A stretch of DNA of 64,000 bases from Histomonas meleagridis. Its lineage: Eukaryota > Parabasalia > Tritrichomonadida > Dientamoebidae. The stretch spans positions 2,959,501 to 3,023,500 of the forward strand of contig WSYJ01000186.1 of NCBI GenBank assembly GCA_020186115.1, in the 5' to 3' direction. This document shows, piece after piece, positions 9,258 to 19,175 of the stretch. Position 1 is the stretch's first letter, and every line of letters begins with the position of its first letter. A program made the position numbers and the translations under genes. The notes under the pieces were generated by a model. That model was not told the DNA's origin, searched no databases, and saw nothing but the letters and a program-made list of their open reading frames with translations.

Positions 9258-10835
9258 TCATAAATCCAGTCCTTCTACTTCCTCATCTGATGGCAAAACT
9301 TCCTTTTCATGAATGAAGCTAATTGTAGCAGTGAAAGAAGGGAAAAGAATTGATGCTGATGTTATAGCCATCGCGGTAACGTAAATTGTACTTAATATGT
9401 CGAACGTTAAGGAACCGTCGGTGTAAAACGCAAACGTTCCCTTCATGTTGTCGCCGAAGATGAGGCCGATGAAGATCTGAAGGAACTTCATGTACGTCTT
9501 AGATACCTCAGAGAAAGAGCCAAAGATGAAAACGCCGAGAACCATAAGCCCAATAATCAAGGGAAGGATACCAATGAAAAGATTTAAAAGTCGAACAAAA
9601 GATGCTCTGATGAGAAGAATTAATTGGTACAAGTAAAGAGATCCACTGTACCATTGACTTGATGTGGCAAAAGAAAGAAAAGCAGCAAATGCAAACATAC
9701 GAAGTGACGTGATTGATATATATTGTGTGGAATGGAAAGAATCTACAAGAATAACTATGGATGCTATCATAATATAAAGCTCTGAGACAATGTGGATTAA
9801 AGGCCAAAAACCAATTGTCGAATGAATCTGTTCATATATGTCGAGATCTTTATAAGCTCCTTGATGTTCCCTATGAAAAATATGATTTTTAAATCGCTTT
9901 ATGAGCTCGAAGGTTAAAATGATGAAACCAGCTAATGAAATAATGAGGAGACAGAACGAAAGAATCTCTTGCTTGTATGCTTGTGGAATAAAGAGGCTAC
10001 TAAGTAAATCTGTTGGTGGACTAGATTCTAAGAGTTTGCTAGAACTAAATGTTGCTTTTGTTGAAAAGCTTCGAGGAGAAATATTTTTGGTTCGATGTTT
10101 GCTGGCAGTTTTCTTTACATTTCGACGGTTAGGGGCACTCCTAATATGAGTCCACTTTTTCTGATCGTTGGGGGACCCTAAACGGTTTTTGGGTGCCTGG
10201 TTTGAGGCTGTTGGTGTTCTTTTCTCTGAGCTTGAGATTGCTTTCATGAATGACATAGGACAATTAGACCTTTTAATTAATGGCCTTGCTTTGAATGAAA
10301 AGCTCCCAATTTCTTGGTGAAATTCGGTGCCAGCTTCCCATTTTGTGCATCCTAATGAATCTGTTTGAGTTATAATCCAATATAATTTTGCTTGTATTGT
10401 TACATGAACGAGGTGTAAAAAAAGATTTGATGAAATGTCAATTGTTCGATGATTCGATTCTGTTCCATTTTTCCATTTTAACTTGATTTCGTAAGGATTC
10501 ATTTCATCTTCCAAGTATATTTTCATGAAAGAAGAAGAAATCATGAATTGTAAATTTTTTTTGAAATCATCAAAATATTCTTCTATTTCAGTTATATTAT
10601 CAAGTGGGCGATACAAGTCATCATCATTACCTATGCATAAATTCTCTGATAATACCTTTCTTTTGAGAAATGTGTCTCTTGTTGTTGGAACAACAATAAG
10701 AAAAATGAAAATTACAATAACCAAAATCTCAAAAAAATTTATGAAATACATTGGATATTTGCGCATGAAATTCCAACACTTCTTCGGTATTTGTTTGATA
10801 GCTGATAAAATTGGATGTGGTGGATTAGCTTGCAT
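9258..10835 (-). CDS. Mucolipin-type TRP cation channel (TRPML-like)
   Basis: The 525-residue protein follows TRPML topology. A basic N-terminus precedes a first helix (about residues 30-50, FFEILVIVIFIFLIVV), then a large luminal loop, then five more helices from about residue 295. The pore region GSFSEVSKTYMKFLQIF is followed by IFGDNM, matching the TRPML selectivity-filter motif (N)GDDM. Known TRPML channels release Ca2+ and other cations from endolysosomes. Features specific to this protein are a Ser/Thr/Lys/Arg-rich insertion in the luminal loop (about 200-275) and an acidic C-terminal end. No dileucine sorting motif was confirmed. The ATG at 10835 is the first in the frame. A Met at residue 24 is an alternative start. 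Confidence 0.85.
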   Translation of the reverse strand: MQANPPHPILSAIKQIPKKCWNFMRKYPMYFINFFEILVIVIFIFLIVVPTTRDTFLKRKVLSENLCIGNDDDLYRPLDNITEIEEYFDDFKKNLQFMISSSFMKIYLEDEMNPYEIKLKWKNGTESNHRTIDISSNLFLHLVHVTIQAKLYWIITQTDSLGCTKWEAGTEFHQEIGSFSFKARPLIKRSNCPMSFMKAISSSEKRTPTASNQAPKNRLGSPNDQKKWTHIRSAPNRRNVKKTASKHRTKNISPRSFSTKATFSSSKLLESSPPTDLLSSLFIPQAYKQEILSFCLLIISLAGFIILTFELIKRFKNHIFHREHQGAYKDLDIYEQIHSTIGFWPLIHIVSELYIMIASIVILVDSFHSTQYISITSLRMFAFAAFLSFATSSQWYSGSLYLYQLILLIRASFVRLLNLFIGILPLIIGLMVLGVFIFGSFSEVSKTYMKFLQIFIGLIFGDNMKGTFAFYTDGSLTFDILSTIYVTAMAITSASILFPSFTATISFIHEKEVLPSDEEVEGLDL

Positions 10836-11384
10836 GCAATTTCTAATTTCGAAATCGTCACTTTTTATATCTTATTCAAAAAGTTACTACTACTTTTGCC
10901 ACTTTTACGTTTAATGAAGGAATAAATAAAATTGATTTTTAAATAAAAAATACATCAATAAAAATTGGATAAAATATCTTATAATATTATTTTGAATGGC
11001 TTTCGTAATTTTAGAAAAGAATTTTATAAAACTTATTATTCATAGAAGAAATGAATACCATTTTTTTCGATTTTAAAATGAATAGATTTCACCCAATATT
11101 TGATATTATTTATCATATTGATATCACTCAACTTTACACAAAATTTTTTACAATTCCTATTGACCAAATTTATGGTTTGAGTAAATTTTTCCGAAAATCA
11201 TTTTTTTTAATTTCAGATCCTAAAATGAATAATTTTTGAGTTTAGGCATAAAACAACATATTTTTCTATGAATATGATTTTGGCACAGCAAACAAACCAA
11301 TTCATCCGGTGAAAATTCGTTTTTCTATTACATCCCATCAATTTACACAATTCAATACAAAAAGATCATTTTCTTTTCAATTAT
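10836..11384. other. Intergenic region, no gene seen
   Basis: AT-rich spacer between two minus-strand genes. It contains short chance ORFs only, including a Phe/Ile-rich 62-codon plus-strand ORF at 11051-11239. Confidence 0.5.
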
Positions 11385-12683
11385 TTACTGTTCATTTTTG
11401 ACCAAGTTTCCTCTTACGAAGACTTTAACAACGTTCCTATCGTCGCCTTGGTGGACGAACTTATCCAACAAGTCCAACTTCGTTTCCTGTCCGAAGCAAT
11501 CTACGTAGCCCTTTTGCATATCAACAACAAGTGCATCGAATTCCTTTCCGACTTTGAAGTTTCCGATTTTATCTTCGAGTCCAACAGCGCGTGCGCCTGC
11601 TTCGGTTGCGAGATACAACACTTCTGGAACAGTTAATGGTTTGTAGTCATCGTGCCCGAGTTTTCTTTGGGTGAAAAGGATAGAGCGTGAGCAAACAAGA
11701 GCATTACGCATTGCGTGAATCATTGATGATGATTCACCTCCAGCAAGGTCAGTACCAAGGCTAACATTGACGTGGGCAGCTTGAAGGCGTCTGACGTCGC
11801 AAGCACCTGAGAAAAGTTGGAAATTTGATGATGGGCAATGTGCAATTGTGGCATGACGTTCAGCAAGAAGGCGAAGTTCGTCATCAGTAAGATGGACTCC
11901 ATGGGCTAAAATTGTTTTTGCGTTAAGGAGACCGCACATATCATATACACTTGTATAATTAGGACATTCTGGATGAAGGCTATGGACCCATTCGATCTCA
12001 GATGTGTTCTCTGAAACGTGTGATTGGATTAAAAGGTTTGGATGTTCGTTGTGGATTGATGCAATTCCTTTCATTAACTTCTCGGTACATGATGGAACAA
12101 AGCGTGGAGTAAGAATTGGCTGAGCGAGGCTGTTTGGATCGTCCATAGCTTTGACAAAGTCAGAAACAGCAGTAATTGCTTTATCAGTTTCTTCAATGTA
12201 ATAATCTGGTGAATTGCGATCCATTGAAACCTTTCCAATGAAAGCACGTTGGCCTTGCTTCTTGCAAATATCGGAAAGAAGCAATGAAGTGTTGTTATCG
12301 ATGGTCGCGAAGAATACTGCAGTTGTTGTTCCTGATGCTAATGTTTTCGCGACAACATTTTCGTATACTTTACGAGCATGTTCAACTTCCTTAAATTTAG
12401 ATTCTGCTGGGAATGTGTATGTATTAAGCCAATCAAGAAGAGGAAGATCAAGACCGCATCCAGCAAAAACGTATTGTGGTGCATGAATGTGTGTATCTAT
12501 TAAACCTGGGATGATTAATTGGGTTTCAGTTGTTTCAATCAATTCAAAATCACCTTCTGGTTTATTTTGAGAAATACTTACAATTTTGCCATCTTTAACA
12601 GCAACATATGTATTTTCGAGGACTTCAAGTTTTCCTTCGACAGTGTGAACGAGTGTTCCGTGGATAAGGAGAGGCTTGGCCAT
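11385..12683 (-). CDS. GDA: Guanine deaminase
   Basis: The 432-residue metal-dependent amidohydrolase converts guanine to xanthine and ammonia, a purine-salvage step. The zinc ligands and active site are visible: the H65-I-H67 pair in PGLIDTHIHAPQY, H222 in QSHVSE, H261 in LAHGVHLTDDE, CPSSNFQLFSG (283-293) and D312 in LGTDLAGG. A longer reading begins at TTG (12701), but MAKPLL at 12683 is the first ATG, and a TCACA initiator lies 9-13 bases before it (12692-12696 on plus). This fixes the start. Length and motif spacing fit eukaryotic guanine deaminases (cypin). Codon usage is richer in G/C than the neighbouring ankyrin genes, as expected for a well-expressed gene. Confidence 0.95.
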   Translation of the reverse strand: MAKPLLIHGTLVHTVEGKLEVLENTYVAVKDGKIVSISQNKPEGDFELIETTETQLIIPGLIDTHIHAPQYVFAGCGLDLPLLDWLNTYTFPAESKFKEVEHARKVYENVVAKTLASGTTTAVFFATIDNNTSLLLSDICKKQGQRAFIGKVSMDRNSPDYYIEETDKAITAVSDFVKAMDDPNSLAQPILTPRFVPSCTEKLMKGIASIHNEHPNLLIQSHVSENTSEIEWVHSLHPECPNYTSVYDMCGLLNAKTILAHGVHLTDDELRLLAERHATIAHCPSSNFQLFSGACDVRRLQAAHVNVSLGTDLAGGESSSMIHAMRNALVCSRSILFTQRKLGHDDYKPLTVPEVLYLATEAGARAVGLEDKIGNFKVGKEFDALVVDMQKGYVDCFGQETKLDLLDKFVHQGDDRNVVKVFVRGNLVKNEQ

Positions 12684-12691
12684 ATTTAGAA

Positions 12692-12696
12692 TGTGA
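12692..12696 (-). promoter_or_regulatory. Initiator TCACA of guanine deaminase
   Basis: On the coding strand TCACATT precedes the ATG at 12683 by about nine bases. It matches the trichomonad initiator TCAY(T/A). Confidence 0.5.
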
Positions 12697-12858
12697 AGCA
12701 ATAATTTGAGAAGGCATCGTTTAGAAAGCTCTCAAATCGATATCGTAAATTGCACTTTTTCAATCCAAAAAACGTCATTTTCTTCTTCTTCTTCTGTCTG
12801 GACAACTTTTCCAAATATATACTGTAGACATGTGGAAAATTATAATTTATTTGAGGAT

Positions 12859-14838
12859 TTATTCAACTTTCTTTGCACCACCGAGGATGTTCGGGTTTTC
12901 TTCGTAAACCCTTTCCAAGACGCCTGCGTATTTATTTCTTAATGAATGTAATTGTGGCTTTAGAGAAGGTGTCAACAAACCATTTTCGATAGTAAATGGT
13001 TCATCATCCAAAGCAACGGCAGCAATTCTTTCGAATCCTCTCAACATTTCTTTCTTTGCAGTGACAGCTAATGCCGCCAATATTTCATCTTTAGCTTCTT
13101 TCGATTCCTTGAAATCGACAATTCCTCTATTCTTCCATTCGGCAATTTTTTGTTCTGTTGGTATAACCAAAGCCACAGGTGCACCGTGGTGTGAATCAGC
13201 GTACAAGTAAATGAATGCGACTCCTGGTGTATTACTATATTTCTCTGTCAAAGTTGTCAATGATAAATATTCTCCTTGATATAACTTAACCAATTGCTTA
13301 GCTCGATCTATGATTTGTATGTAACCATCTTCTGTTACAATTCCAATGTCACCAGTGCAGAACCATCCATTATCTAATGCTTGTCTTGTTAATTCTTCTT
13401 CTTTATAATACCCAGCAAATATTGTTGGCCCGCGATATAATATTTCGCCTGTTGGCGGATTACCGCATGGATCATAATCGAAATCTTTCACAGGTCGTAA
13501 CTTCATATCAATGGAAATTGCTGGTGGACCAACATCGCATGGATTCTTAGCTCCGACTTGTTGTACACAACCAGCTGCACATATTTCAGTGAGGCCATAG
13601 CCTTGAATTACATTCGGCGTTAATGTTGCTCGGATTAAAACATATACTTCGGGTAATATTGGTGCGCCGCCACTAACAATTAATCGCATACGTCCTCCTA
13701 ATGCCGCCCTGAACTTAGAAAAGAGGATTTCTAAGAGTAATGATGGTGGGCGATTGTTTATAAGATATTCGTTCTTGTTATTAATTGCCCAACGAATTAA
13801 CTTTTGCATGGGCCATGAAAGCTTTTTGATGTTTTCTTCGAATTTCTCGTAGATACGATTAAAGACACGTGGGACAGCACATGTTACTGTTGGTTGAAGG
13901 ACATACATATCATCAACTAAGTTACGTGTGTCGCCACTAAAGAAACCTATGGGTGTTCCTTGCGCAATTAAAACGATTTGAACACACATTTCATAGACAT
14001 GTGCTAATGGTAAAAATGAGAAATATAAATCTCGTGGAGTAACAGAGGCATCTATGGACGCTAAGCCAGTGCCACCTCCAACTATGCCAATTTGGGTAAG
14101 AATGCATCCCTTAGGATTACCTGTCGATCCGGATGTATACATGTATATTGCAGTATCACTGGCTGTTGGCTTGTGAACTACAAAATTGGAACGTTTTTCT
14201 TTGCCAATTTCAATGACTTGCTGAACATTCATAAATCGAGATTTATCATATGGTTTTGGTAAGCCAGACTCAATAACAAAAATTTTTTTGATGTTTTTAG
14301 AATCTTGGCATGCTTTAATACATTCCTCAATTTTGGATTGAATTACAAAAACTGCTTTACATTCTGAATGTTCAACAATGTATTTGGCCGCACCAGCACC
14401 AAGTGAATCATAAACTGGTACCGGAATATAACCGCCATATTGACAACCGAAGAAAATCATTTGCCAGAATGGACAGCTATAAGAATAAATCCCAATAGTG
14501 TCTCCTTTTTGAAAACCAAGTGCATTAAGGGCAGATGCAATGTTAAGACTGTTTTCTTGAAATTCTTTAAAGGTGCAGAATTTATATTCACCGAAAGTGC
14601 CATCTGGTTTTACTACTCTTTCACCAAGTGCTGGCATATCTCTAAATTTTACCGCTGATGAGTCTAAAATTTTTGTTGTGGTATCGCATTCTGGACATGA
14701 TCTGAGTGTTTTCATGTACTCGCCTCCATTTTCTTTGATACGTGAAGAGTTAATATAAATAGGACTTTCACCTTCTGCTTCTGGAGGAGCAGCAATAATA
14801 CACTTTGATCGATCTTCAGTTGTGAGATTATTTCCCAT
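12859..14838 (-). CDS. Long-chain acyl-CoA synthetase (AMP-forming)
   Basis: This 659-residue member of the ANL superfamily activates long-chain fatty acids to acyl-CoA through an acyl-adenylate. The P-loop-like motif YMYTSGSTGNPKG is at residues 232-244. Other motifs are SFLPLAHVYEM, VSGGAPILPEV, IQGYGLTEICAAGC (adenine binding), and the fatty-acyl signature GWFCTGDIG..EDGYIQIIDRAKQLVKLYQGEY. Length and motifs fit eukaryotic ACSL and plant LACS. No signal peptide or clear transmembrane helix is visible. The frame opens with TTG, but the ATG at 14838 follows a TCACATTG initiator, so it is taken as the start. The stop reads TAAA. Confidence 0.94.
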   Translation of the reverse strand: MGNNLTTEDRSKCIIAAPPEAEGESPIYINSSRIKENGGEYMKTLRSCPECDTTTKILDSSAVKFRDMPALGERVVKPDGTFGEYKFCTFKEFQENSLNIASALNALGFQKGDTIGIYSYSCPFWQMIFFGCQYGGYIPVPVYDSLGAGAAKYIVEHSECKAVFVIQSKIEECIKACQDSKNIKKIFVIESGLPKPYDKSRFMNVQQVIEIGKEKRSNFVVHKPTASDTAIYMYTSGSTGNPKGCILTQIGIVGGGTGLASIDASVTPRDLYFSFLPLAHVYEMCVQIVLIAQGTPIGFFSGDTRNLVDDMYVLQPTVTCAVPRVFNRIYEKFEENIKKLSWPMQKLIRWAINNKNEYLINNRPPSLLLEILFSKFRAALGGRMRLIVSGGAPILPEVYVLIRATLTPNVIQGYGLTEICAAGCVQQVGAKNPCDVGPPAISIDMKLRPVKDFDYDPCGNPPTGEILYRGPTIFAGYYKEEELTRQALDNGWFCTGDIGIVTEDGYIQIIDRAKQLVKLYQGEYLSLTTLTEKYSNTPGVAFIYLYADSHHGAPVALVIPTEQKIAEWKNRGIVDFKESKEAKDEILAALAVTAKKEMLRGFERIAAVALDDEPFTIENGLLTPSLKPQLHSLRNKYAGVLERVYEENPNILGGAKKVE

Positions 14839-14841
14839 CAA

Positions 14842-15034
14842 TGTGAAGTGATTTTTATTCTGTTGGGTGTAATGATCACTTGATCAGTTTTGTGTGAGAA
14901 ACCCTCAATTGAATGACTTTTTGAGAAACGGTCATTTGGAGATCCCAAACAAAAAACATCGAGCCATTCAAATTTGGTTGAGGTGACCATATTTTTTAAC
15001 GATATCTGACGATAGCGTTGGGAAAGCCGCCGTT
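14842..15034 (-). promoter_or_regulatory. Acyl-CoA synthetase promoter: TCACA initiator and two AACGGY sites
   Basis: The coding-strand initiator TCACA lies at 14842-14846, immediately before the ATG. An AAACGGTC element at 14927-14934 and a GCCGTT element at 15029-15034 lie about 90 and 190 bases upstream. Confidence 0.4.
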
Positions 15035-15768
15035 ATTTTTCCATTCAAAAAGTGACTGTTTTTATTAAATGATATCTATCTAATTAAAATATTTTAAATA
15101 TATCAATGGCTAAAGTGTTGCTCATGAAATCGTTGATTATATAATAAATGCAATTACAAATTTTATCTTAATTTTATTTTTTTTATATTTGCTAAACATT
15201 TGAGATCTGCATAGCCTTGTGATAACATGATATCATCGAGCTATACACTGTAATATATGTATTAATTAATTAATTATTTATTTATTCGATAACAATTTTA
15301 CAAAATAAATTATTCAATTCTATATATTTTATCAAATGGTTATTTTATAGAATTATATAAAATTATTTATGAGTATCTATTCGATAATTATTTATAAATA
15401 TCAGATATCATAAAAAACATCTGTTAAACTATTTGTCAGTATGTCTGGTATAAATATATACAAAATAAAATAAAAAAAATTGTAAAAAAAAAAATATCTC
15501 ATTCTCATTACAAAACATTAACAAAATTTAAACAAATAGAAATAAAAAAACAGTTAAACAATCATTTAGACGATATACCCAAAATCAAATTTTGTTTATG
15601 ATTAAATTTCGAATATTATTTTTTCTGTGCTTGAAAAGAGCGAAATGATAAAAAGTAATAAAAACTGGTTCATTTTTTTTCAATTTTGAGGCGGATCACT
15701 TTTTAAGTATAATATTCGAAAATTCTTCTTTTAATTTCATATCGTTCATAGGTTCCAATCAATTGACA
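15035..15768. other. AT-rich intergenic region before the ankyrin locus
   Basis: Very AT-rich DNA with ATTA/TTTA runs (for example the TTAATTAATTAATTATTTATTTATTC region near 15258-15285, written here only as a run of ATTA units). No gene was seen. TCATA at about 15748 precedes the ATG at 15769. Confidence 0.4.
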
Positions 15769-18642
15769 ATGAAGTCTGTGATAAACAAAGATCACAATGA
15801 CTTACAATTTTTACAATCATTGGAACAAATCATATTCAATTTGAATAAAAATAATATCGATTTATCAACTAAATTAACATTGAATTTATTTAATGAATAT
15901 TTCCCATTTTCTTTTCTTCTTGTTATCAGCAATTTTGTTTGTTCTGCTTTTGATTCTGGGCATATAAAAGAAAACATATTATTTAGCTATTTAAAAGGAA
16001 TCGAAATAAAGCAAAAAGAACATGTTCTTATATTTATTAATCGATTTTTTTTGTAAATATTTAAGGAAATTAAATGCAAACGAATCGTTACATAATTATC
16101 TTCTTGAAAAAATGATTGAAGAGAAAATTATAAAACCAAATTTTGTAAAAACGTTAGATACTTTATATTTTGCACATTATAAAACAAGTGAAGAAATCGA
16201 TGAACTTCTAAAATTTGGTTTTCATGGATTCGAAGGCCAATTTTACAGAAATATCGACGAATTATCAAAAGACAATTGGAAACTTCATAAGCAATTAATT
16301 TCAGATGGAATTAATCCAAATGAAATTTTGAAAATTCTTCGAAATGACAAAATCGAAAAACTAATGGAAATATCAGCTCAAAGTAATTTTGATTATAATC
16401 AAGGAATTGAACCATCTGTTTATGAAAGATGTTCATTTATTAATTATTATGTTGGATTAATTGATTACGCAGCATTTTTTGGATCGATTAAATGTTTTAA
16501 ATATTTGTTAATAAATGGAGCAAATGTTGAATATACGCTTGAAAATGCTGTTGCAGGAGGTAATTTAGAAATTATTCATTTATGTGAACAAAATAATGCA
16601 TCATATAAATACATATATGAAACAGCAATTGAATTTCATCGTAATGAAATTTTTCATTATTTTTATGATAATAAAGTGATCGAAATTGAAGACCTAACAG
16701 GATTAGGAAAAATATGTATTCAATACAATAACTATGAAATTTTTTCGTTTTTAAAAGAAGAAGGAATGGAAATTAATGAAAAAATTATTAAAGCAGCAGC
16801 GAAATTAGGAAATATTTACTTTATAGAAAATTATTCAATATATCCAAAAGATTTATTGATATATGCAGTAAAATCAGGTAACACTGAACTTGTTGAATTA
16901 CTTCTCAAACAAAAAGAAATCGATGTTAATGCAAAAAATAATTTTTTTAAAAAATTTATGAATTTTTTTCATGTTATTATTGACACCATTAATTTGTGCT
17001 TCCGAATATGGTTTCATTGATATTGTTAAAATACTTATTGAACATAAAGATATTAAAATTAATTTAAAAAATGTTTATAAAAAATCTTTAAAATTTCTTT
17101 TGAAAATTTCTGTCCATGATTTAAAATTCGGATTTCATTTCTATTTTTTATAACAGCAATTTATAAAGCATCTGAAAGTAAGAATTATGATATTGTTCTT
17201 TTACTACTTAAAAATAAAAAAATTTTTGAGGATTTATTATTTTTTTCTGTTATGATGTTTATTTGTATTTTTTCAAATTTATTTTTTCTATTTATTGTTA
17301 TTTTGCATTACATAAAAAAGTTCTTCTAAATGCATCTAAAGATGGTAAACTTAAAGTTATTCAACAAATTTTAAAACACGGAAAAATTGATGTTAATGTA
17401 AAAAATATTTTTCTTTTATATTTAAAACTTATTAGTATTTTTTGACGTTTGTAACTAATTTTTGATTTTTGTTTAAATTTTTTAAAACGCCATTGATGTT
17501 TGCAGCAGAAAATGGTCATTTAAAAGTTGTTCAATATTTGTTAAATATGAAGTCAATAGTTTATAATATGAAAGACATTTTTTAATAGTTTTTAAAGTTT
17601 ACTTTAAGAAATTGAAATTTGAATTTTTTATTTGGTGTTTATTCTCTATGTTTACTACAGCTCTTATGTATGCATCTCTTAATGGTCAATTTGATATAGT
17701 TAAATTGCTTCTTGAACAACCAGGAATTGATATATTTGCAAAGAATGAAAATGGAATATGTATCAAATACTTTATTCATCATTTGCGCTAGCGTGTCTAT
17801 CTGGAAATATTAAAATTGTTAAATTACTTCAAAGTATCAAAGGTATGAATCTTTATATCAATAATTTTCGTTTTTTATATTTCATGTTTATTTATAATTT
17901 ATAAGCAAGAAATTTTAAGCTGCATGAGTGCGAAAAGTAAAGAAATGATTATTTTTTTATTCAAGCAAAAGAATTTTAACACATACGTTTATTTAAATTT
18001 TTTGTAGTTCAATTTAACTTTTTGATGTTTATAATATTTTTTTGGAATATATTTATTATATTTGGGATAGCATTAATATATGCTACTAAGAATATTAAAG
18101 TTGAGCTTGCAAAATTTCTAATTGAAAAACTTCGGATCAATTATAATGCAAAAAATATTTATTCATTTTAATTCGAATTTATTTTAATGATATGATATTT
18201 ATTTTATTAATTTGGGATTTATTTTAATTATTACGTACAGCACTTATGTATGCGTCTCTATATAATCAAATTGAAATTGTTAAATTACTTCTTGAACAAA
18301 AAGAAATAGATATTAATAATAAAGATATTTATACATTTTAATTCTAACTTATTTTAATAATATGATATTTATTTTATTAATTTGGGATTTATTTTAATTA
18401 TTACGTACAGCACTTATGTATGCATCTCAATCTAATCGTATTGAAATTGTTAAATTATTTCTCCAACAAAAAGATATTGATGTTAATGCAAAAGATATTT
18501 TTTTATATTAATTTATATATATTGAATTTAATTCGTTTTTATTTTATTAATTCGGAGTTCATTTTGATCAATTTGGACAGCATGGAATTATGCAAATAAC
18601 CATGGTTTCATTGAAATAGGTAAAATTATTTGTGATCATTGA
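15769..18642 (+). pseudogene. DUF3447-type ankyrin gene (locus A), frameshifted and split into modules
   Basis: The N-terminal domain (from the ATG at 15769) resembles the 59.7-kb ankyrin gene: LEQIIFNLN, then a helical region, YFAHY, DNWKLHKQLI, the DYNQGIEPSVYERCSF stretch, LIDYAAFFGSIKCFKYLL and EIIHLCEQN. The frame slips at an 8-T run (16046-16053), because the partner gene reads through a KYLR.LN segment that lies in two frames here. From 16850 ankyrin repeats follow. After 16939 each repeat is separated from the next by a segment that breaks the frame. Modules at 16983, 17153, 17317, 17487, 17657, 18067, 18237, 18407 and 18577 are recognisable. The last (TAWNYANNHGF) ends in TGA at 18640-18642. 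Whether this is a pseudogene or a gene with unusual introns cannot be settled from sequence. Confidence 0.7.
16940..18576 (+). repeat. 170-nt ankyrin module + spacer array (locus A)
   Basis: Spacers of exactly 80 nt lie at 17073-17152, 17407-17486, 17577-17656, 18157-18236, 18327-18406 and 18497-18576. The exceptions are 43 nt (16940-16982) and 74 nt (17243-17316), and one fused junction near 17747. Spacers begin RTTTWT directly after the NAKN/NAKD-type codons and end directly before the Thr codon of TAL/TPL. A TTYGG or TTTGA core occupies spacer positions 55-59. The spacers at 18157 and 18327 are near-identical, while the others differ widely in sequence. Confidence 0.85.
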
Positions 18643-18976
18643 TAATTTCTAAATTGCGAATGTCTGTAGTGTATCCTGAAATGTGAACTTGTATGTCAGC
18701 ACCTGATAAAGTAAATTCAATTGTATCTCCACCAGAAAAAACAAGATCGAGGTTTGTGCTTTCGTATAATCCAATTGTAAAAGCAACTGCTACAACTGGC
18801 TGCCTTTTGTTAATGGAAACATGTAGTACTACTCTTCCCCTCGCGTGCATTTCATCTGGAGAAATTGCAGCATTTGTTAAGAATAAATCAGAGTCCTTTG
18901 GAACAACAATTCTACAAGTTCTATCACTGGAAACAACAGCAGACCAAAAAGAATAGTAATTAGGTGGGATCTCCAT
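18626..18976 (-). CDS. Nucleoplasmin-like (NPL) domain protein
   Basis: The 116-residue protein consists of a nucleoplasmin-like beta-sandwich of the kind found in plant HD2 and insect/yeast nuclear FKBPs. It has FWSAVVSSD near the start (family FWG.v.. motif), LFLTNAAI, GRVVLHVSI, LDLVFSGGDTIEFTLSG and VHISGY at the end. NPL domains form pentamers and bind histones or chaperone nucleosomes. No FKBP isomerase domain or long acidic tail follows, so this is a stand-alone NPL. A longer open frame begins at a TTG (19042), but the first ATG is at 18976 and the conserved domain begins just after it. Its 3' end overlaps the end of the ankyrin locus on the other strand by 17 bases. Confidence 0.75.
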   Translation of the reverse strand: MEIPPNYYSFWSAVVSSDRTCRIVVPKDSDLFLTNAAISPDEMHARGRVVLHVSINKRQPVVAVAFTIGLYESTNLDLVFSGGDTIEFTLSGADIQVHISGYTTDIRNLEIINDHK

Positions 18977-19175
18977 TATGGAAAGCCACTTTTTTGACCA
19001 GCAACCCAAAAACGAACACGAATGATTTGAACGAGTATTCAATTTCAGGCATAAAAATACGATAGTAATTCAATTACGATTATTTTTTGTTGAAAATTCA
19101 ATGCTATCAAAAAGTCATTTTTTGGCGGTATAACTTTGGAAGATTTGGTGTTTAATGATTGTTTAGTTCATCAAT

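Noticed and set aside
16940-18576. CRISPR array (regular repeats and equal spacers)
   Set aside because: The repeats encode ankyrin modules, vary in sequence, and the spacers are related to one another. The organism is eukaryotic.
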